Origin: Gemmatimonadota bacterium
GTDB taxonomy: Bacteria; ARS69
Direction of reading: 5' to 3'
Assembly (NCBI GenBank): GCA_030747075.1
Contig: JASLLL010000002.1
Location: 101,821 to 165,820, forward strand
DNA: 64,000 nucleotides
Under the pieces are notes generated by a model. That model made no database searches. It was not told where the DNA came from and was given only the letters and a program-made list of their open reading frames with translations. Shown here in pieces: positions 36,638 through 46,820 of the stretch. Position numbers and translations under genes: made by a program. Position 1 is the first letter of the stretch; each line of letters begins with the position of its first letter.

Positions 36638-37906
36638 CTATTCGTCCAGTGAGCGAATCCGGAAGGAGAGGGAGATTCCCAGCACCGTGATGAGAAGCGT
36701 TGCGATCAGAAGTCCCTTCCGACGGAATCGGAACTCCTCCAGCGACTCCGTACCCCCGGCACGAACGCTGTCGGCCAGCGCCAGGCCGTCGGAGACGAGC
36801 ACGCCCAGCGAATCCGGATCGAACATGTGGATCCCGGTCCGCGCGTGGAATTGCTTCTGCCGGACATCGTTCCAGAGGAACTCCAGGTCCGTGACATACA
36901 TTCCCTTCTGTTCCGCCTCCTCGATCAGCCCGTGCGTTTCTTCCACCGCGTGATTCAGAGTGTCCAGAAGGGCGCGCATGGAGAGGATCTTCTCCGACTC
37001 GTCCGAACCGTCATCCTCATGGCACTCCACGCAGAAGGCGCCTTCGGCAAGCCCGATGCAGAAGTCCCCGGTCGTCTGAACTCCGTGATTGCCGTGGCAG
37101 GTGACGCACCCGTGCTCCTCGATGTCCTCGAAGATGGAGCGCTTCACGCTGCTGGCGTAGAGATCCCGATTGAAGACATGGCAGTTGCCGCAGATCGCGT
37201 GGATGGAGGCCACATTCGGAGGCAACGCTCCGTGGTCTCCGTGGCAGTCGTTGCAGGTCGGCGCAGAGAGATCCTTGCCCTCCACGACCAGTCTCCCGTG
37301 AACGCTGCCTTCGTAGAGTTCCACCTGATCCGCCGGCAGGGCGTAGCGATCCATCAGCTTCGCGTCCGAGTGGCACTCTCCACAGGTCGACGCAATCCTC
37401 TGCGGATGCACCCGCGACTTGGGCTCCGAAGGCGCACGCATCTCATGGACGCCGTGACAGTCCGCGCAGGTCGCCACACGCGGATCCCCCTCCCGGTTCC
37501 GCAAGCCGTGGCCGCTCGACAGGTACTGCGAAAGCTGGTCCACGGGAATCGCGGGATTGAAGGTGCGCATGTACTCCGGGTCCGCATGACACCTGCCGCA
37601 AAACTCCGGCGTATCCAGCGCTCCGGGCGCCCCGACAAACCCGGCGTCTTCGTCCATGGCGGCGTCTTCGTCGTCCGTGGTGGAGTCTCCACCGTGGCAG
37701 TCCACGCACGAGAGTCCGGCCCGCGCGTGCACATCCACCGCATGGAACTGGCCGACATCCACTTCGCCGTCCTCTTCTTCCGCATGGCACACCGAGCACC
37801 GGTCTTCCGCGGGAATCTCCGCGGCAGCCCAACCAGCCGGAAGCAGCGCGAAGAGCGCCACGAGAAACGCCGCGCCGAATCGGGTCATCATGGAATCTGC
37901 TTTCAT
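36638..37906 (-). CDS. Nine-haem membrane-anchored cytochrome c
   Basis: A 422-residue periplasmic multihaem cytochrome. After a signal peptide (cleavage near GWAAAE) there are nine CXXCH sites: CSVCH, CVDCH, CGRCH, CADCH, CGECH, CNDCH, CGNCH, CVTCH and CVECH, the first at residue 37. Then comes a ~100-residue helical stretch without haem and one C-terminal helix ([17 protein letters not shown]) anchoring it. Its ATG overlaps the cytochrome b stop. It takes the place of cytochrome c1 or f in this bc-type operon and probably passes electrons from the Rieske centre to soluble carriers or a terminal enzyme. Confidence 0.93.
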   Translation of the reverse strand: MKADSMMTRFGAAFLVALFALLPAGWAAAEIPAEDRCSVCHAEEEDGEVDVGQFHAVDVHARAGLSCVDCHGGDSTTDDEDAAMDEDAGFVGAPGALDTPEFCGRCHADPEYMRTFNPAIPVDQLSQYLSSGHGLRNREGDPRVATCADCHGVHEMRAPSEPKSRVHPQRIASTCGECHSDAKLMDRYALPADQVELYEGSVHGRLVVEGKDLSAPTCNDCHGDHGALPPNVASIHAICGNCHVFNRDLYASSVKRSIFEDIEEHGCVTCHGNHGVQTTGDFCIGLAEGAFCVECHEDDGSDESEKILSMRALLDTLNHAVEETHGLIEEAEQKGMYVTDLEFLWNDVRQKQFHARTGIHMFDPDSLGVLVSDGLALADSVRAGGTESLEEFRFRRKGLLIATLLITVLGISLSFRIRSLDE

Positions 37907-39027
37907 GTGAGATACCCCCACACGGTCATGACGACGATGAAGATCACCACGCACCATCCGATCCCCTGAACGACGCGCGCGCCCACCGAACCCGGCTTCG
38001 ACCGGTCCAAGAAGGGAATGAGTATCCAGAGAAGCCCGGCCAGACCGAAGGCCAGCACTCCGAGAAGCTCCCCTTCGATCGGACCGACATGCGCGGGAAG
38101 CAGCTTGAGCGTCTGAAACATGAACATGAAGTACCACTCCGGGCGGATGCCCTCCGGAGCGGGCAGGAATGGATCCGCCTTCTCCCCCAGCGGCCACTCA
38201 AAGGGGCCGATCCCAAACGGCGCAACCACCGCCAATACGGCCAGCACATTGAGAACGATGAGCCAGAGCAGTGCGTCGCGCAGCAGGAAACTGGGGAAGA
38301 ACGAGATGGACTTCCGCTCCCGCGGAGGCTTCGACTCCCATGACTGCGGAGCGCTCATCCCCTGTCGCTGAACGCACATCAGGTGGACGAACAGCATCAT
38401 GACCATGAGCCCGGGAAGAACCGCCACATGAATTCCGTAGAAGCGGAAGAGCGTGGCGCCCGTGACATCTTCTCCGCCACGAAGCAGCGAGAGCATGGCC
38501 GTCCCCACGACGGGAAGCACGCCCATGATGTCCGTGCCGACTTTGGTGGCGAAGAACGCGAGTTCATTCCACGGGAGGAGGTATCCGCTGAACCCGAACC
38601 CGAGGCCGAGCAGAAGCAGGACCATCCCCGTCACCCAGGTCAACTCGCGCGGTTTCTGATACGCCCGGGTGAAGAACACGCTGAACATATGGATGAATGC
38701 GGCCAGAATCATGAGGTTGGCGGACCAGGAGTGAATGGCCCGCACGAGCCACCCGAACTCCACTTCCGAGAGAATGAACCGCACGCTTTCAAACGCGGTC
38801 TCCGCGCCCGGCTTGTAGTAGAGCATCAGGAGGATGCCTGTCGCGACCTGGATCATGAACAGGAAGAGCGTGACACCGCCGAAGTAGTACCAGAGCGACT
38901 CATGATGGACGGGCACCGTCTTGTGGGCCGCGAACTCCACCAGTTTCCCGATCTGAAAGCGCTCGTCGATCCAGCCGTAGAGTCTGGAAGGCTTGCCGTT
39001 CCCGCGCGACGGCTCCCCGCCGCTCAT
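37903..39027 (-). CDS. Cytochrome b of a Rieske/cytochrome b complex (b6-type haem spacing)
   Basis: The quinol-oxidising membrane subunit, 374 residues with about eight helices. Haem-ligand histidine pairs are [16 protein letters not shown] (13 residues between) and [17 protein letters not shown] (14 between); 13/14 is the cytochrome b6 pattern, while mitochondrial-type b has 13/13. The quinone-site PEWY motif is in the second part, so the b6-like and subunit IV-like halves are fused. No cysteine is visible near the N-terminus for an extra haem c. The ATG overlaps the Rieske stop. Confidence 0.93.
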   Translation of the reverse strand: MSGGEPSRGNGKPSRLYGWIDERFQIGKLVEFAAHKTVPVHHESLWYYFGGVTLFLFMIQVATGILLMLYYKPGAETAFESVRFILSEVEFGWLVRAIHSWSANLMILAAFIHMFSVFFTRAYQKPRELTWVTGMVLLLLGLGFGFSGYLLPWNELAFFATKVGTDIMGVLPVVGTAMLSLLRGGEDVTGATLFRFYGIHVAVLPGLMVMMLFVHLMCVQRQGMSAPQSWESKPPRERKSISFFPSFLLRDALLWLIVLNVLAVLAVVAPFGIGPFEWPLGEKADPFLPAPEGIRPEWYFMFMFQTLKLLPAHVGPIEGELLGVLAFGLAGLLWILIPFLDRSKPGSVGARVVQGIGWCVVIFIVVMTVWGYLT

Positions 39028-39464
39028 GCCGGCCTCGATACATGGACCTCGCCATCGCGAAGATCCACACGAAGCGCATCCAGAGGCCGCGGCGGCGGAC
39101 CCGCGATGTTCCTGCCTTCCAGGTCGTACTTGCCGTTGTGGCAGGCGCACCAGATCACGCCCAGGTCCTGCTTGTACTGCACCGTGCAATCCAGGTGGGT
39201 GCAGGTGGCTTTGTACGCCTTGAAGTCTCCGTCCGGCGTTCGAACCAGAAGCCCGGGCTTGCGCCCAAAACGGAAAATACGGCCGGAATCCGGCGCGAAG
39301 TCCGCCGCCTTCCCCACGATGACGGAAGCCACGGCCTCCTCCGCCAGCGGGGGCGGCACCAGATACCGGGCGACCGGATACAGGATGGCGCCAAGCCACC
39401 CCAGAAGGCCGGTTCCCAGGAGAATGTCCAGGAACCTGCGGCGGCTGTGTTTCGTCTGATCCAC
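39024..39464 (-). CDS. Rieske iron-sulfur protein with Tat signal
   Basis: The 146-residue high-potential [2Fe-2S] subunit of the quinol-oxidising complex. The N-terminus has a twin-arginine motif ([11 protein letters not shown]) and one helix, so it is exported folded and stays membrane-anchored. Cluster ligands are in CTHLDC and CACHNG, the canonical C-X-H and C-X2-H boxes with the extra disulfide cysteines. It starts at GTG with AGAGGTGAAG upstream and is first of a three-gene operon. tatC is the gene just upstream, which fits the Tat requirement. Confidence 0.94.
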   Translation of the reverse strand: MDQTKHSRRRFLDILLGTGLLGWLGAILYPVARYLVPPPLAEEAVASVIVGKAADFAPDSGRIFRFGRKPGLLVRTPDGDFKAYKATCTHLDCTVQYKQDLGVIWCACHNGKYDLEGRNIAGPPPRPLDALRVDLRDGEVHVSRPA

Positions 39465-39511
39465 GCTTCACCTCTCGTGCGGTGTCTTCAGGAGACATTC
39501 TGGCCGCACAC

Positions 39512-39539
39512 AGTATACTGGACTCCCGGGTCCTGAAAA
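39512..39539 (-). promoter_or_regulatory. Sigma-70-type promoter of the cytochrome operon
   Basis: On the minus strand TTTTCA (39539-39534) and TATACT (39517-39512) are spaced by 16 bases, and the -10 box lies about 48 bases before the Rieske start. It falls in the 90-base gap after tatC, so the respiratory operon can be expressed apart from the genes upstream. Confidence 0.5.
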
Positions 39540-39554
39540 GGGTCTATCCAAGGC

Positions 39555-40349
39555 TCAGTCCTGTTTCTTCTCCTCGTCCCGCGCTCGCCCGCGGTTCCGT
39601 GCGATCATCGCCGCGATCCCCATCGAAATCCCGTACAGCAGGAGAACCGGTCCCGCCATCAGGAGCTGGGACGCGACATCCGGCGGCGTGATCATCGCGG
39701 ACATCGCGAACACGACCACGACGCCGTACCTCCAGTACTTCTTCAGGAAGCCGGGATCCATCACCCCCCAGAGCGTCAGGAGCGTCACCACCAGCGGAAA
39801 CTGAAACACGCCGCCAAAGGCCACGGCAAGTCGCACCGCGAAGGCGAAGTAGTTCTCACCGGAGATCATCGCCTGAAGGTGCTCCGTCCCGAACCCGACC
39901 AGGAACGACATCGACACCGGGAGAATCACGAAGTACGCAAAGGCCACGCCCAGATAGAAGAGCACGACCGAAGTGGCGACGACCGGCAGAAGGAAGCGGC
40001 GCTCCTTCCGAAGCAGCCCCGGGACGACGAAGGACCAGAGCCGCTCCATGAGGACGGGAGCCGCCAGCAGGACGCCCAGCCCCACGGACATCTTCAGTCG
40101 CATCAGGAAAGCGCCGGTGGGAGAAAGGAACACCAGCCGGTCCGAGCCGCCGAACTGAACCGCCGGACGAATCAGGATTTCGAGTGCTCTCTCCGAGACG
40201 AACCAGGTCCCGACGGACACGAGGGCCAGAATCGCCGCCGACTGGAAGAGGACTTTGCGCAAGTCCTCCAGATGCTCGACGAGCGTCATCTCGCCGGGAC
40301 CGCCCCCGGCTTCCGCCGCCGGCTTCCGCGGAGCGTCGTCAGGAGCCAT
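39555..40349 (-). CDS. tatC: Sec-independent protein translocase TatC
   Basis: The core receptor of the twin-arginine translocase, 264 residues with six helices. It shows MTLVEHLEDLRKVLF, the conserved SPTGAFLMRLKMSVGLG region, and a helix 4-5 segment ending MSAMITPPDVASQLLMAGPVLLLY. The ATG at 40349 overlaps the M16 peptidase stop by 11 bases and has GGAGG ten bases upstream. The Rieske protein encoded next is a predicted client. No tatA or tatB is seen in the window. Confidence 0.94.
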   Translation of the reverse strand: MAPDDAPRKPAAEAGGGPGEMTLVEHLEDLRKVLFQSAAILALVSVGTWFVSERALEILIRPAVQFGGSDRLVFLSPTGAFLMRLKMSVGLGVLLAAPVLMERLWSFVVPGLLRKERRFLLPVVATSVVLFYLGVAFAYFVILPVSMSFLVGFGTEHLQAMISGENYFAFAVRLAVAFGGVFQFPLVVTLLTLWGVMDPGFLKKYWRYGVVVVFAMSAMITPPDVASQLLMAGPVLLLYGISMGIAAMIARNRGRARDEEKKQD

Positions 40350-42969
40350 CGTGGGCCACACCTCCGACCGGCGCCAGTCCCTCGTCCACGGGGCCCGCCA
40401 CCGCAAGAACCTTCGCGCCGCGCGCGAGTCGCTTCGCCACGCGCTCCAGATCGGCCTTGGTCAGTGCGCGAATGCGACCCCGGTACTCGCCCAGATAGTC
40501 TTCCGGCCACTCGTTGACGGAACTCATCGCCCAGAACCGCGACAGGCGGCCGTAGGTCGTGAACAGCAAAGGAAAGGAACCCGTCAGGAAGCTCTGGGCA
40601 TCCTCCAGCTCCGTATCGGTCACGCCGTCTGAGACCAGCCGGTCCAGTTGCTCGCGAACCGCCTCCACCGCGGCCAGCACATTCTCCGGTCTCGTTCCCA
40701 GACAGACCGTGAAGAATCCGCCGGAAGAACACTCGTAGTTCCTGCTGTAGACCGTATAGGCCAGCCCCCGGTCATCCCGGATGGTGTCGCCCAGTCGGGA
40801 GCGAATGGCACTGCCGCCCAGGATGAGATTCAGCGTCACGCCCGCGAACCGGTCCGGGTCGTTCACGCCAAACCCCTTGCCGCCCAGGTAGATCTTCGCC
40901 TGGCCCTTTTCCGGTCGGCTCTCAACCCATGTACGAGCCGCATCCGACGGGCGAAACGGCGGCAGCGATTCTCGTGGAGAGTCCGGCAGCGCAATCGAAC
41001 CGAACTCTCGCGCCAGCGCACGCTCCATTCGCTCCGGGTCGAAATCTCCCACGAGCGCGAGGTGCGCCCCGTCGGGGCGGTAGTGCGCCGCAAAGAACGC
41101 GCGCAGATCCTCCGGCGTAACCGCCTCCACCCCGGTCTTCGTCCCGTGGGGGAGGCGGCTGAACGGGTGATCTCCGGCAACACCCCGGATGAACAGGTCC
41201 TCGGCGACATCCGACAGATCCTCCGCCCGCGACTCCAGATCCGAAAGAGCGAGCGCACGGATGACCTCCAGATCCCCGGCGCGAAGAGCGGGCGTTCTCA
41301 GCGCCCCGCCGATCCACTCCAGCACGGTTTCGGCATGCCGGGAAAGGAAGCGGCAGCTCACATGCACGAGTTCCCGGCCCGCGACGATGGTGAGGTGGCT
41401 TCCGATCGACTCGAAGCGTCGCATGAACTGCACATGCGATTCTCCCTCGGGGCCGCGCTCCAGCATGGCCGCGGTGAGCCCGGCAAGACCCTCCCGCCCG
41501 GGAGGATCGAATGCTGCTCCTCCGTGAAGAACCATCGAGAGCGACACGAACGGGTCCGAGGAATCCGGCTGGAGAAGAACGCGCACGCCATTCCTGAGGA
41601 CGGAACGCCGCGCGGCAGGGACCGCCCCGAGTCCGGTGGCGAAACGCCTGCGCGGACAGAAGACGCCGTGGAGGGATACTCCCTGTTCCGCCGGAGGCGG
41701 GGGCGCACTCCCGGGGCCTCCACGCGAATCTTGAGTGAGAACGCGTCCGCGCGCACATCCGCTACGCCGAAGAAGCCGACGGGCCAGATCACGGACCTCC
41801 CCCGCTTCCAGAGACCGCAACTGATCGACGAGACGATCCGTGTACCCCACATCACCGTGAGCCTCGTGCCACGCAAGAGTGAATCCACGCGTGGAGGGCG
41901 ACTGCATCGCGTAGACCTGCGCCGCTTCCACACAGGTGCGCGCGCGTTCCAGTTCCTCCTGGGGGATGCTCTCATGCGCCACCCGGTCGATCTCCTGCCA
42001 CAGGATCTCCTCGACCTGTTCGATGGCCGTGCCGGGCGTCGGTTCCGCGCCGATCAAGAGCGAACCCGGGTCTGCTTTCGCGTGGTACTGGAAGTAGACA
42101 TCACCCGCGAGCCCCGTTTCGAGAAGCGCAAGATCCAGTCGCGCCGTCCGGCTCCCCGAGAGGACGCACCCCAGGAGAAGAAGCGCCTCCGACTCCCGTG
42201 AGTGAATCCGTGGCGCGCGGAACAACAGCTGAAGCTGCGACTGCCGGCCGCTCCGCGCAAGATCGACACCCGGGGGATCGGTCCACTCCGGCTCCTCGGG
42301 AATAGACCGCGCGGGACTCTCTCCGGGGGGGATCGCGCCGAAGTGACATTCCGCACTTCGGAACACTTCGTCCGCGGTCACATCTCCGCACACCACGAGC
42401 GCCGCATTGGCTGGCGAGTAGTAACGCCGATAGTGACGGAGAACCGCATCGTGATCCATGGAGCGAATGTCCTCCTCGCTCCCGATGATCGGCCAGCGAT
42501 ACGGGCTGGAGCGGAAGGCGGTGCCCATCAGTTCCTCGTTCAACTCCACGGAGGGAATGTCCCGGTAGGAGAGCCGTTCCTCCAGGACGACCTGTCGCTC
42601 CGACTCCAGTTCCTCCGGGTCGATCCGGAGGTTCACCATGCGCTCCGCCTCAATCTCCAGCGCAAGTTCCCAGCGATCGCTTGCGAAGACCTCGTGGTAC
42701 ATCGTCACATCTTCGGTCGTGAAGGCGTTCAGTTCCCCGCCGTTTCGCTCGACAAGCGCGGCGATCTCCCCCTTCCCGAACCGCTGCGTGCCCTTGAACA
42801 TCATGTGTTCCAGAAGATGGCTGATCCCGGTGATCCCCGGCTCCTCGTCGCGCGACCCCACGCGATACACGACCCCGCTGAACACGGCAGGTCCCAGCCC
42901 GCGCTGCTCGACAATGACCGTGAGCCCGTTGTCCAGCACACGACGATGAATCTCCCGCGCACTTGTCAC
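40339..42969 (-). CDS. M16 family zinc metallopeptidase, two-domain
   Basis: An insulinase/pitrilysin-type peptidase of 876 residues, made of two tandem ~430-residue M16 halves. The N-terminal half is catalytic: inverted zinc motif HLLEH at residues 51-55 with the distal glutamate in LALEIEAERM. The second half (starting LRNGVRVLLQPDSSDPFV) lacks the zinc ligands and should shape the chamber. No signal peptide is visible, so it may act in the cytoplasm or be exported in an unrecognised way. The GTG start overlaps the nrdR stop. Confidence 0.92.
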   Translation of the reverse strand: MTSAREIHRRVLDNGLTVIVEQRGLGPAVFSGVVYRVGSRDEEPGITGISHLLEHMMFKGTQRFGKGEIAALVERNGGELNAFTTEDVTMYHEVFASDRWELALEIEAERMVNLRIDPEELESERQVVLEERLSYRDIPSVELNEELMGTAFRSSPYRWPIIGSEEDIRSMDHDAVLRHYRRYYSPANAALVVCGDVTADEVFRSAECHFGAIPPGESPARSIPEEPEWTDPPGVDLARSGRQSQLQLLFRAPRIHSRESEALLLLGCVLSGSRTARLDLALLETGLAGDVYFQYHAKADPGSLLIGAEPTPGTAIEQVEEILWQEIDRVAHESIPQEELERARTCVEAAQVYAMQSPSTRGFTLAWHEAHGDVGYTDRLVDQLRSLEAGEVRDLARRLLRRSGCARGRVLTQDSRGGPGSAPPPPAEQGVSLHGVFCPRRRFATGLGAVPAARRSVLRNGVRVLLQPDSSDPFVSLSMVLHGGAAFDPPGREGLAGLTAAMLERGPEGESHVQFMRRFESIGSHLTIVAGRELVHVSCRFLSRHAETVLEWIGGALRTPALRAGDLEVIRALALSDLESRAEDLSDVAEDLFIRGVAGDHPFSRLPHGTKTGVEAVTPEDLRAFFAAHYRPDGAHLALVGDFDPERMERALAREFGSIALPDSPRESLPPFRPSDAARTWVESRPEKGQAKIYLGGKGFGVNDPDRFAGVTLNLILGGSAIRSRLGDTIRDDRGLAYTVYSRNYECSSGGFFTVCLGTRPENVLAAVEAVREQLDRLVSDGVTDTELEDAQSFLTGSFPLLFTTYGRLSRFWAMSSVNEWPEDYLGEYRGRIRALTKADLERVAKRLARGAKVLAVAGPVDEGLAPVGGVAHDGS

Positions 42970-43436
42970 GATGCGTTTCCCTTTCGGCTGTCCAACACGC
43001 GCCTCATCTCTTCCATGAAGTGGTCCACATCGCGAAACTCCCGATAAACGCTGGCAAACCGGACATAGGCGATCTGGTCCAGATTCGCCATCTCCTCCAT
43101 CACCATCTCGCCAATCCGGCGGCTCTCCACTTCGCTCTGCCCCAGCGCCTGCACCGCGCCCTCCACACGATCCAGAAGACCCTCCACCTCTTCACGGGGG
43201 ATCGGACGCTTGCCGCACGCCTTCGTGACGCCCTCGTCCAGTTTCTCCCGGCGGAAGGGTTCCCGGCGCCCGTCCTTCTTGATGACGAGAACATTCGTGC
43301 GCTCGACATACTCGTAGGTCGTGAAGCGCGTCTCACACGCCAGGCACTCGCGGCGACGGCGAATCGCGTGGCCGTCGCGCGTCGTTCGGGAATCCACGAC
43401 CTTGTTCTCCATGCTGGAACAGGAGGGGCATCTCAT
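42966..43436 (-). CDS. nrdR: Transcriptional repressor NrdR
   Basis: It senses (d)ATP and represses ribonucleotide reductase genes. The 156-residue protein has the N-terminal zinc ribbon (CPSC, then CLAC at residues ~31-34), RFTTYEYVE, and an ATP-cone domain (VIKKDGRREPFRREKL). No nrd gene or clear NrdR box pair was noticed nearby. It is coupled to the M16 gene and separated from the MBL gene by three bases. Confidence 0.95.
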   Translation of the reverse strand: MRCPSCSSMENKVVDSRTTRDGHAIRRRRECLACETRFTTYEYVERTNVLVIKKDGRREPFRREKLDEGVTKACGKRPIPREEVEGLLDRVEGAVQALGQSEVESRRIGEMVMEEMANLDQIAYVRFASVYREFRDVDHFMEEMRRVLDSRKGNAS

Positions 43437-43439
43437 GCG

Positions 43440-44297
43440 TCAGCGCGCCTTCCCGGGAGCGCGAAGGAGTTCCTCCACGGCCCAGCGCTTTCCGTCGCGG
43501 AGGATTCTGGCCGCGCCGACGCGGGGATCATGCTCGAAGAACACGACGCACTCCTCGTCGACGGCGCGCGGAAGGAACGACTCCTTGAACGACAAGGTGT
43601 CCAGCGGGTAGAGATCGTACCCCATCACCCATGGAGCGGGGATGTGCGCCGCGGTCGGCATGTTGTCCGTCGGATAGAACGCGCACTCGTCTCCCGATTC
43701 CACGCGCACGCCGGTCAGTGACCGAACATGCCCTTTCATCAGAACCGTGCGCACGCCGGACGCTACCTCTACTTCCCCCTCCACCACATCGAGAAGGCCG
43801 GCTTCGCGAACCGGGACCCAGTTCTCGGGAAGGTAGCTGGCGCGGGACCGGGAGGTGGGATGCTCCGCGTCGTCGAGTTCCGCACGCTGCACGATGTGGC
43901 GCGCCTTCGGGAAGACGGGAACGACCTCGCCATCTCCGGCGCGTCGCGTGATCCCCCCCGCATGATCGAAGTGCAGGTGCGTCAGGACGACGGTATCGAT
44001 GTCCTGTGGCGCAAGCCCCTGCTCCGAAAGAGAGGTGACGATGTCCGTCTCTCCGCCCAGCGCGAACATCTCCCGGAACGCCTCCGGCTCCTTTCGCCCG
44101 ACCCCCGCATCCACGAGAATGTTCCGGCCCTCGACCCGGATGAGCAGGGCGTTGGTGCCGAGCGTGATCCGATTCCGACTGTCCGGCGGGGTCTTCCGCT
44201 CCCAGAGGGAACGCGGGACAACCCCGAACATGGCACCGCCATCCAGACGGAAGGTGCCGTCGGAAACCAGATCGCACCGGATGGAGCCGATGTTCAT
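43440..44297 (-). CDS. MBL-fold metallohydrolase
   Basis: A 285-residue metallo-beta-lactamase-fold hydrolase with the binuclear zinc motif THLHFDHAGG and further ligands in LMKGHVRSLTGV and FYPTDNMPTAAHI. It resembles the lactonase/quorum-quenching-like and glyoxalase II-like groups, but I cannot assign a substrate. No signal peptide is visible. The ATG at 44297 overlaps the pepA stop (ATGA); the ten extra codons to 44327 lie inside pepA. Confidence 0.87.
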   Translation of the reverse strand: MNIGSIRCDLVSDGTFRLDGGAMFGVVPRSLWERKTPPDSRNRITLGTNALLIRVEGRNILVDAGVGRKEPEAFREMFALGGETDIVTSLSEQGLAPQDIDTVVLTHLHFDHAGGITRRAGDGEVVPVFPKARHIVQRAELDDAEHPTSRSRASYLPENWVPVREAGLLDVVEGEVEVASGVRTVLMKGHVRSLTGVRVESGDECAFYPTDNMPTAAHIPAPWVMGYDLYPLDTLSFKESFLPRAVDEECVVFFEHDPRVGAARILRDGKRWAVEELLRAPGKAR

Positions 44298-45799
44298 TTT
44301 CGGGCCGCCCGCTTTCCGCCCGGCCATGACGCGAGCGCTTTCGTGAGAAGCCGCACACCGAAGCCGGTCGCGCCACGATGAGGACCCCGGCGCGCACGCC
44401 CGACCGACGCGATGTCCAGATGCGCCCAGGATGCGTCACGAGTGAACTCGCGCAGGAACGCGGCACCGGCAATCGTGCCCGCGCCATGCTTGCCCGTGTT
44501 GCGGACATCCGCGTTGGGTGTCTCCACATCCTGCCGGTGCCCGTCCTCCAGTGGAAGCTGCCAGAGATTCTCACCCACCGCGGTCCCCGCATCGCGGAGC
44601 CGCTGGATCAGCGCCGAGTCCGTCCCGAGGATGGCGGCGGCCCGATCTCCCAGCGCGCCAAACACCGCACCGGTCAGCGTGGCCAGATCCACGACGGCGG
44701 CGGGATCGTACCGGGTCACCGCATAGTCCAGCGCGTCCGCCAGAACGATCCGGCCCTCTGCGTCCGTGTTGAGAACTTCGATCGTTTTGCCGCTTCGCGA
44801 TCCAATGACATCCCCCGGCCGGTAAGCCGTCCCTGAGATCATGTTCTCTACAGCCGGGACCAGTCCGATCACGCGGCGACGGACACCCCGCGACGCCACC
44901 GCCTGCATGGCGCCAATCACGGCGCATCCGCCACACTTGTCGTACTTCATCTCCGCCATGCTCAAGCTGGGCTTGATCGAAAGTCCGCCGGAATCGAAGA
45001 CCAGCCCCTTGCCCACAAGAACGATCGGAGCCCCCCCGTCGCCTTCATGCTCCATCACGATGAACCGGGGTTCCGTTGCGGCGGCGCTCCCGACCGCGAG
45101 CAGCGCTTCCATGTTTTCCTTCGCGATCCCCGCTGGCCCGAGAACACGCACGGCAAAGGAATGCTGCTTTCCGAGGCTGCGGGCTTCCTCTGCAAGAGCC
45201 GCAGGGGACATTCGGTTTGCGGGTTCATCCGCAAGGCGACGCGCCGAGAGCACGGCTTCGCCCAGAGAACGACCCGCGCGGATCCCCTGCTCAACGCCCG
45301 TCACGCCGCGTGCTGTCCTGGCCAGAAACACCCAGCGTCCCGGCCGATGCGGCGCGGGCTTCGTCGACGCGCTCCAGCGGTAGGTTCCCTCCAGAATGCC
45401 GTCGACGGCCGCGGCAACCAGATCGCGAAGTCTCGCTCCGGTACCCAGCGCACCGCACTCCACCGCGACTGAGTCCACACGATCGATCACGCGCGCGCGG
45501 GCCGCGTTCGCGAATGCGGTGCGAACGGACGCGGGCGTGATGCCGTCGTCCTCCCCCAGACCGACCAGCAGGATGCGCGGGAAGCGCACGACTCCCGGGA
45601 CCACCAGCGAAAGAGTGTCCCTCGGCTTCCCCTGGAAGTCCCCGAGATCGACAGCGCGAGCCACCACCTGCGCTCCCCCTCGCGTGATCCGATCCAGGCG
45701 GGGAGCCAGTCCCTGCGCGGGCGAGGGGTTCGGAACAAGAAGCAGATCCGCGCCGAGAGACGGATCCGACGCGGGGCCGTGGGCGAGAAAAACCGGCAT
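44294..45799 (-). CDS. pepA: Leucyl aminopeptidase (M17)
   Basis: A cytoplasmic dizinc aminopeptidase of 501 residues. The N-terminal regulatory domain is followed by the catalytic domain with VGKGLVFDSGGLSIKPS, MKYDKCGGCAVIG and the family signature NTDAEGRIVLADAL, which carries metal ligands and the bicarbonate-site arginine. It takes part in peptide turnover and in some bacteria doubles as a DNA-binding recombination factor or regulator. It lies 51 bases after trxB. Confidence 0.94.
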   Translation of the reverse strand: MPVFLAHGPASDPSLGADLLLVPNPSPAQGLAPRLDRITRGGAQVVARAVDLGDFQGKPRDTLSLVVPGVVRFPRILLVGLGEDDGITPASVRTAFANAARARVIDRVDSVAVECGALGTGARLRDLVAAAVDGILEGTYRWSASTKPAPHRPGRWVFLARTARGVTGVEQGIRAGRSLGEAVLSARRLADEPANRMSPAALAEEARSLGKQHSFAVRVLGPAGIAKENMEALLAVGSAAATEPRFIVMEHEGDGGAPIVLVGKGLVFDSGGLSIKPSLSMAEMKYDKCGGCAVIGAMQAVASRGVRRRVIGLVPAVENMISGTAYRPGDVIGSRSGKTIEVLNTDAEGRIVLADALDYAVTRYDPAAVVDLATLTGAVFGALGDRAAAILGTDSALIQRLRDAGTAVGENLWQLPLEDGHRQDVETPNADVRNTGKHGAGTIAGAAFLREFTRDASWAHLDIASVGRARRGPHRGATGFGVRLLTKALASWPGGKRAARK

Positions 45800-45850
45800 G
45801 AGTTCCCCTCCGGCTGAAGAAACGGCGCTGGGGGCGACTCCCTCTCGGGG

Positions 45851-46783
45851 CTACCCGGCCCGGGCTTCGAGCCAGCGCTCGGTGGAGATGGCCGCCTGAC
45901 AACCGCTTCCAGAGGCGGTGATCGCCTGGCGGAATGTGTGGTCCGCGACATCTCCCGCGGCGAACACGCCGTCCACGCTCGTGCCGCAGGGACCGTTGTG
46001 CAGCTGAATGTACCCGTTGTCGTCCAGGTCCAGACCGCCCTCGAAGATCGTCGTGTTGGGCAGGTGCCCGATGGCAATGAACAGCCCCTTGACGGGAAGT
46101 TCCGACTGTTCCCCGCTCTTCACATTCTTCAAGGCCACCGCGCGCACCAATCCGTCTTCACCCGCCAGAACATCCGTCGGCACGCTGTCCCAGTGAATGC
46201 GGACCTTGTCGTTCGCGAGAGTTCTATCGCTCATGATGCGCGACGCGCGGAACTCGTCCCGCCGGTGAATGACATGAACGGTAGAGGCGAACCGCGTCAG
46301 GAAGTTCGCCTCTTCCAGCGCGGAGTCTCCCCCGCCGACCACCGCAATCTCTTCTCCGCGATAGAAGAACCCGTCGCAGGTGGCGCAAGTGGAGACGCCG
46401 CGTCCGATGAGCGCGCGTTCATTCGCCAGACCCAGCATCCGGGCTCGGGCTCCGGTGGCGACGATCAGCGCATCGGCCGCAATCTCTCCGTCGTCGAAGC
46501 GCAGTGTGAACGGCGACCCCGACAGATCCACCGAGGTGACATTCCCCCGATGAAACCTGGTGCCGAACCGCTCCGCCTGAGCACGAAACGCCGCCATGAG
46601 TTCCGGCCCCTGCACTCCCTCCGGGAACCCCGGGAAGTTCTCTACATCCGTCGTCGTCGTGAGCTGACCACCGGCCTGCGATCCCTCGATGACGACGGGT
46701 GACAGATTCGCGCGTGCCGTGTAGATGGCCGCTGTCAGGCCCGCAGGGCCCGATCCGACGATGACAACCTGTTCCCGATTCAT
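45851..46783 (-). CDS. trxB: Thioredoxin reductase
   Basis: An NADPH-dependent FAD enzyme of 310 residues that keeps thioredoxin reduced. FAD site IVGSGPAGLTAAIYTARA, redox pair CATCDGFFY, NADPH site VVGGGDSALEEANFL and C-terminal FAD motif VFAAGDVAD are all present, at the expected length. It stands between the PHP gene (37 bases upstream) and pepA. Confidence 0.96.
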   Translation of the reverse strand: MNREQVVIVGSGPAGLTAAIYTARANLSPVVIEGSQAGGQLTTTTDVENFPGFPEGVQGPELMAAFRAQAERFGTRFHRGNVTSVDLSGSPFTLRFDDGEIAADALIVATGARARMLGLANERALIGRGVSTCATCDGFFYRGEEIAVVGGGDSALEEANFLTRFASTVHVIHRRDEFRASRIMSDRTLANDKVRIHWDSVPTDVLAGEDGLVRAVALKNVKSGEQSELPVKGLFIAIGHLPNTTIFEGGLDLDDNGYIQLHNGPCGTSVDGVFAAGDVADHTFRQAITASGSGCQAAISTERWLEARAG

Positions 46784-46820
46784 GGCGAAACTCCTCGAAA
46801 GAGAGAACCCGGGGAGGCTA

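Noticed and set aside
42866-42876. CGATACACGA as another copy of the TGATACAC element
   Set aside because: First base differs and it lies within the M16 peptidase gene.
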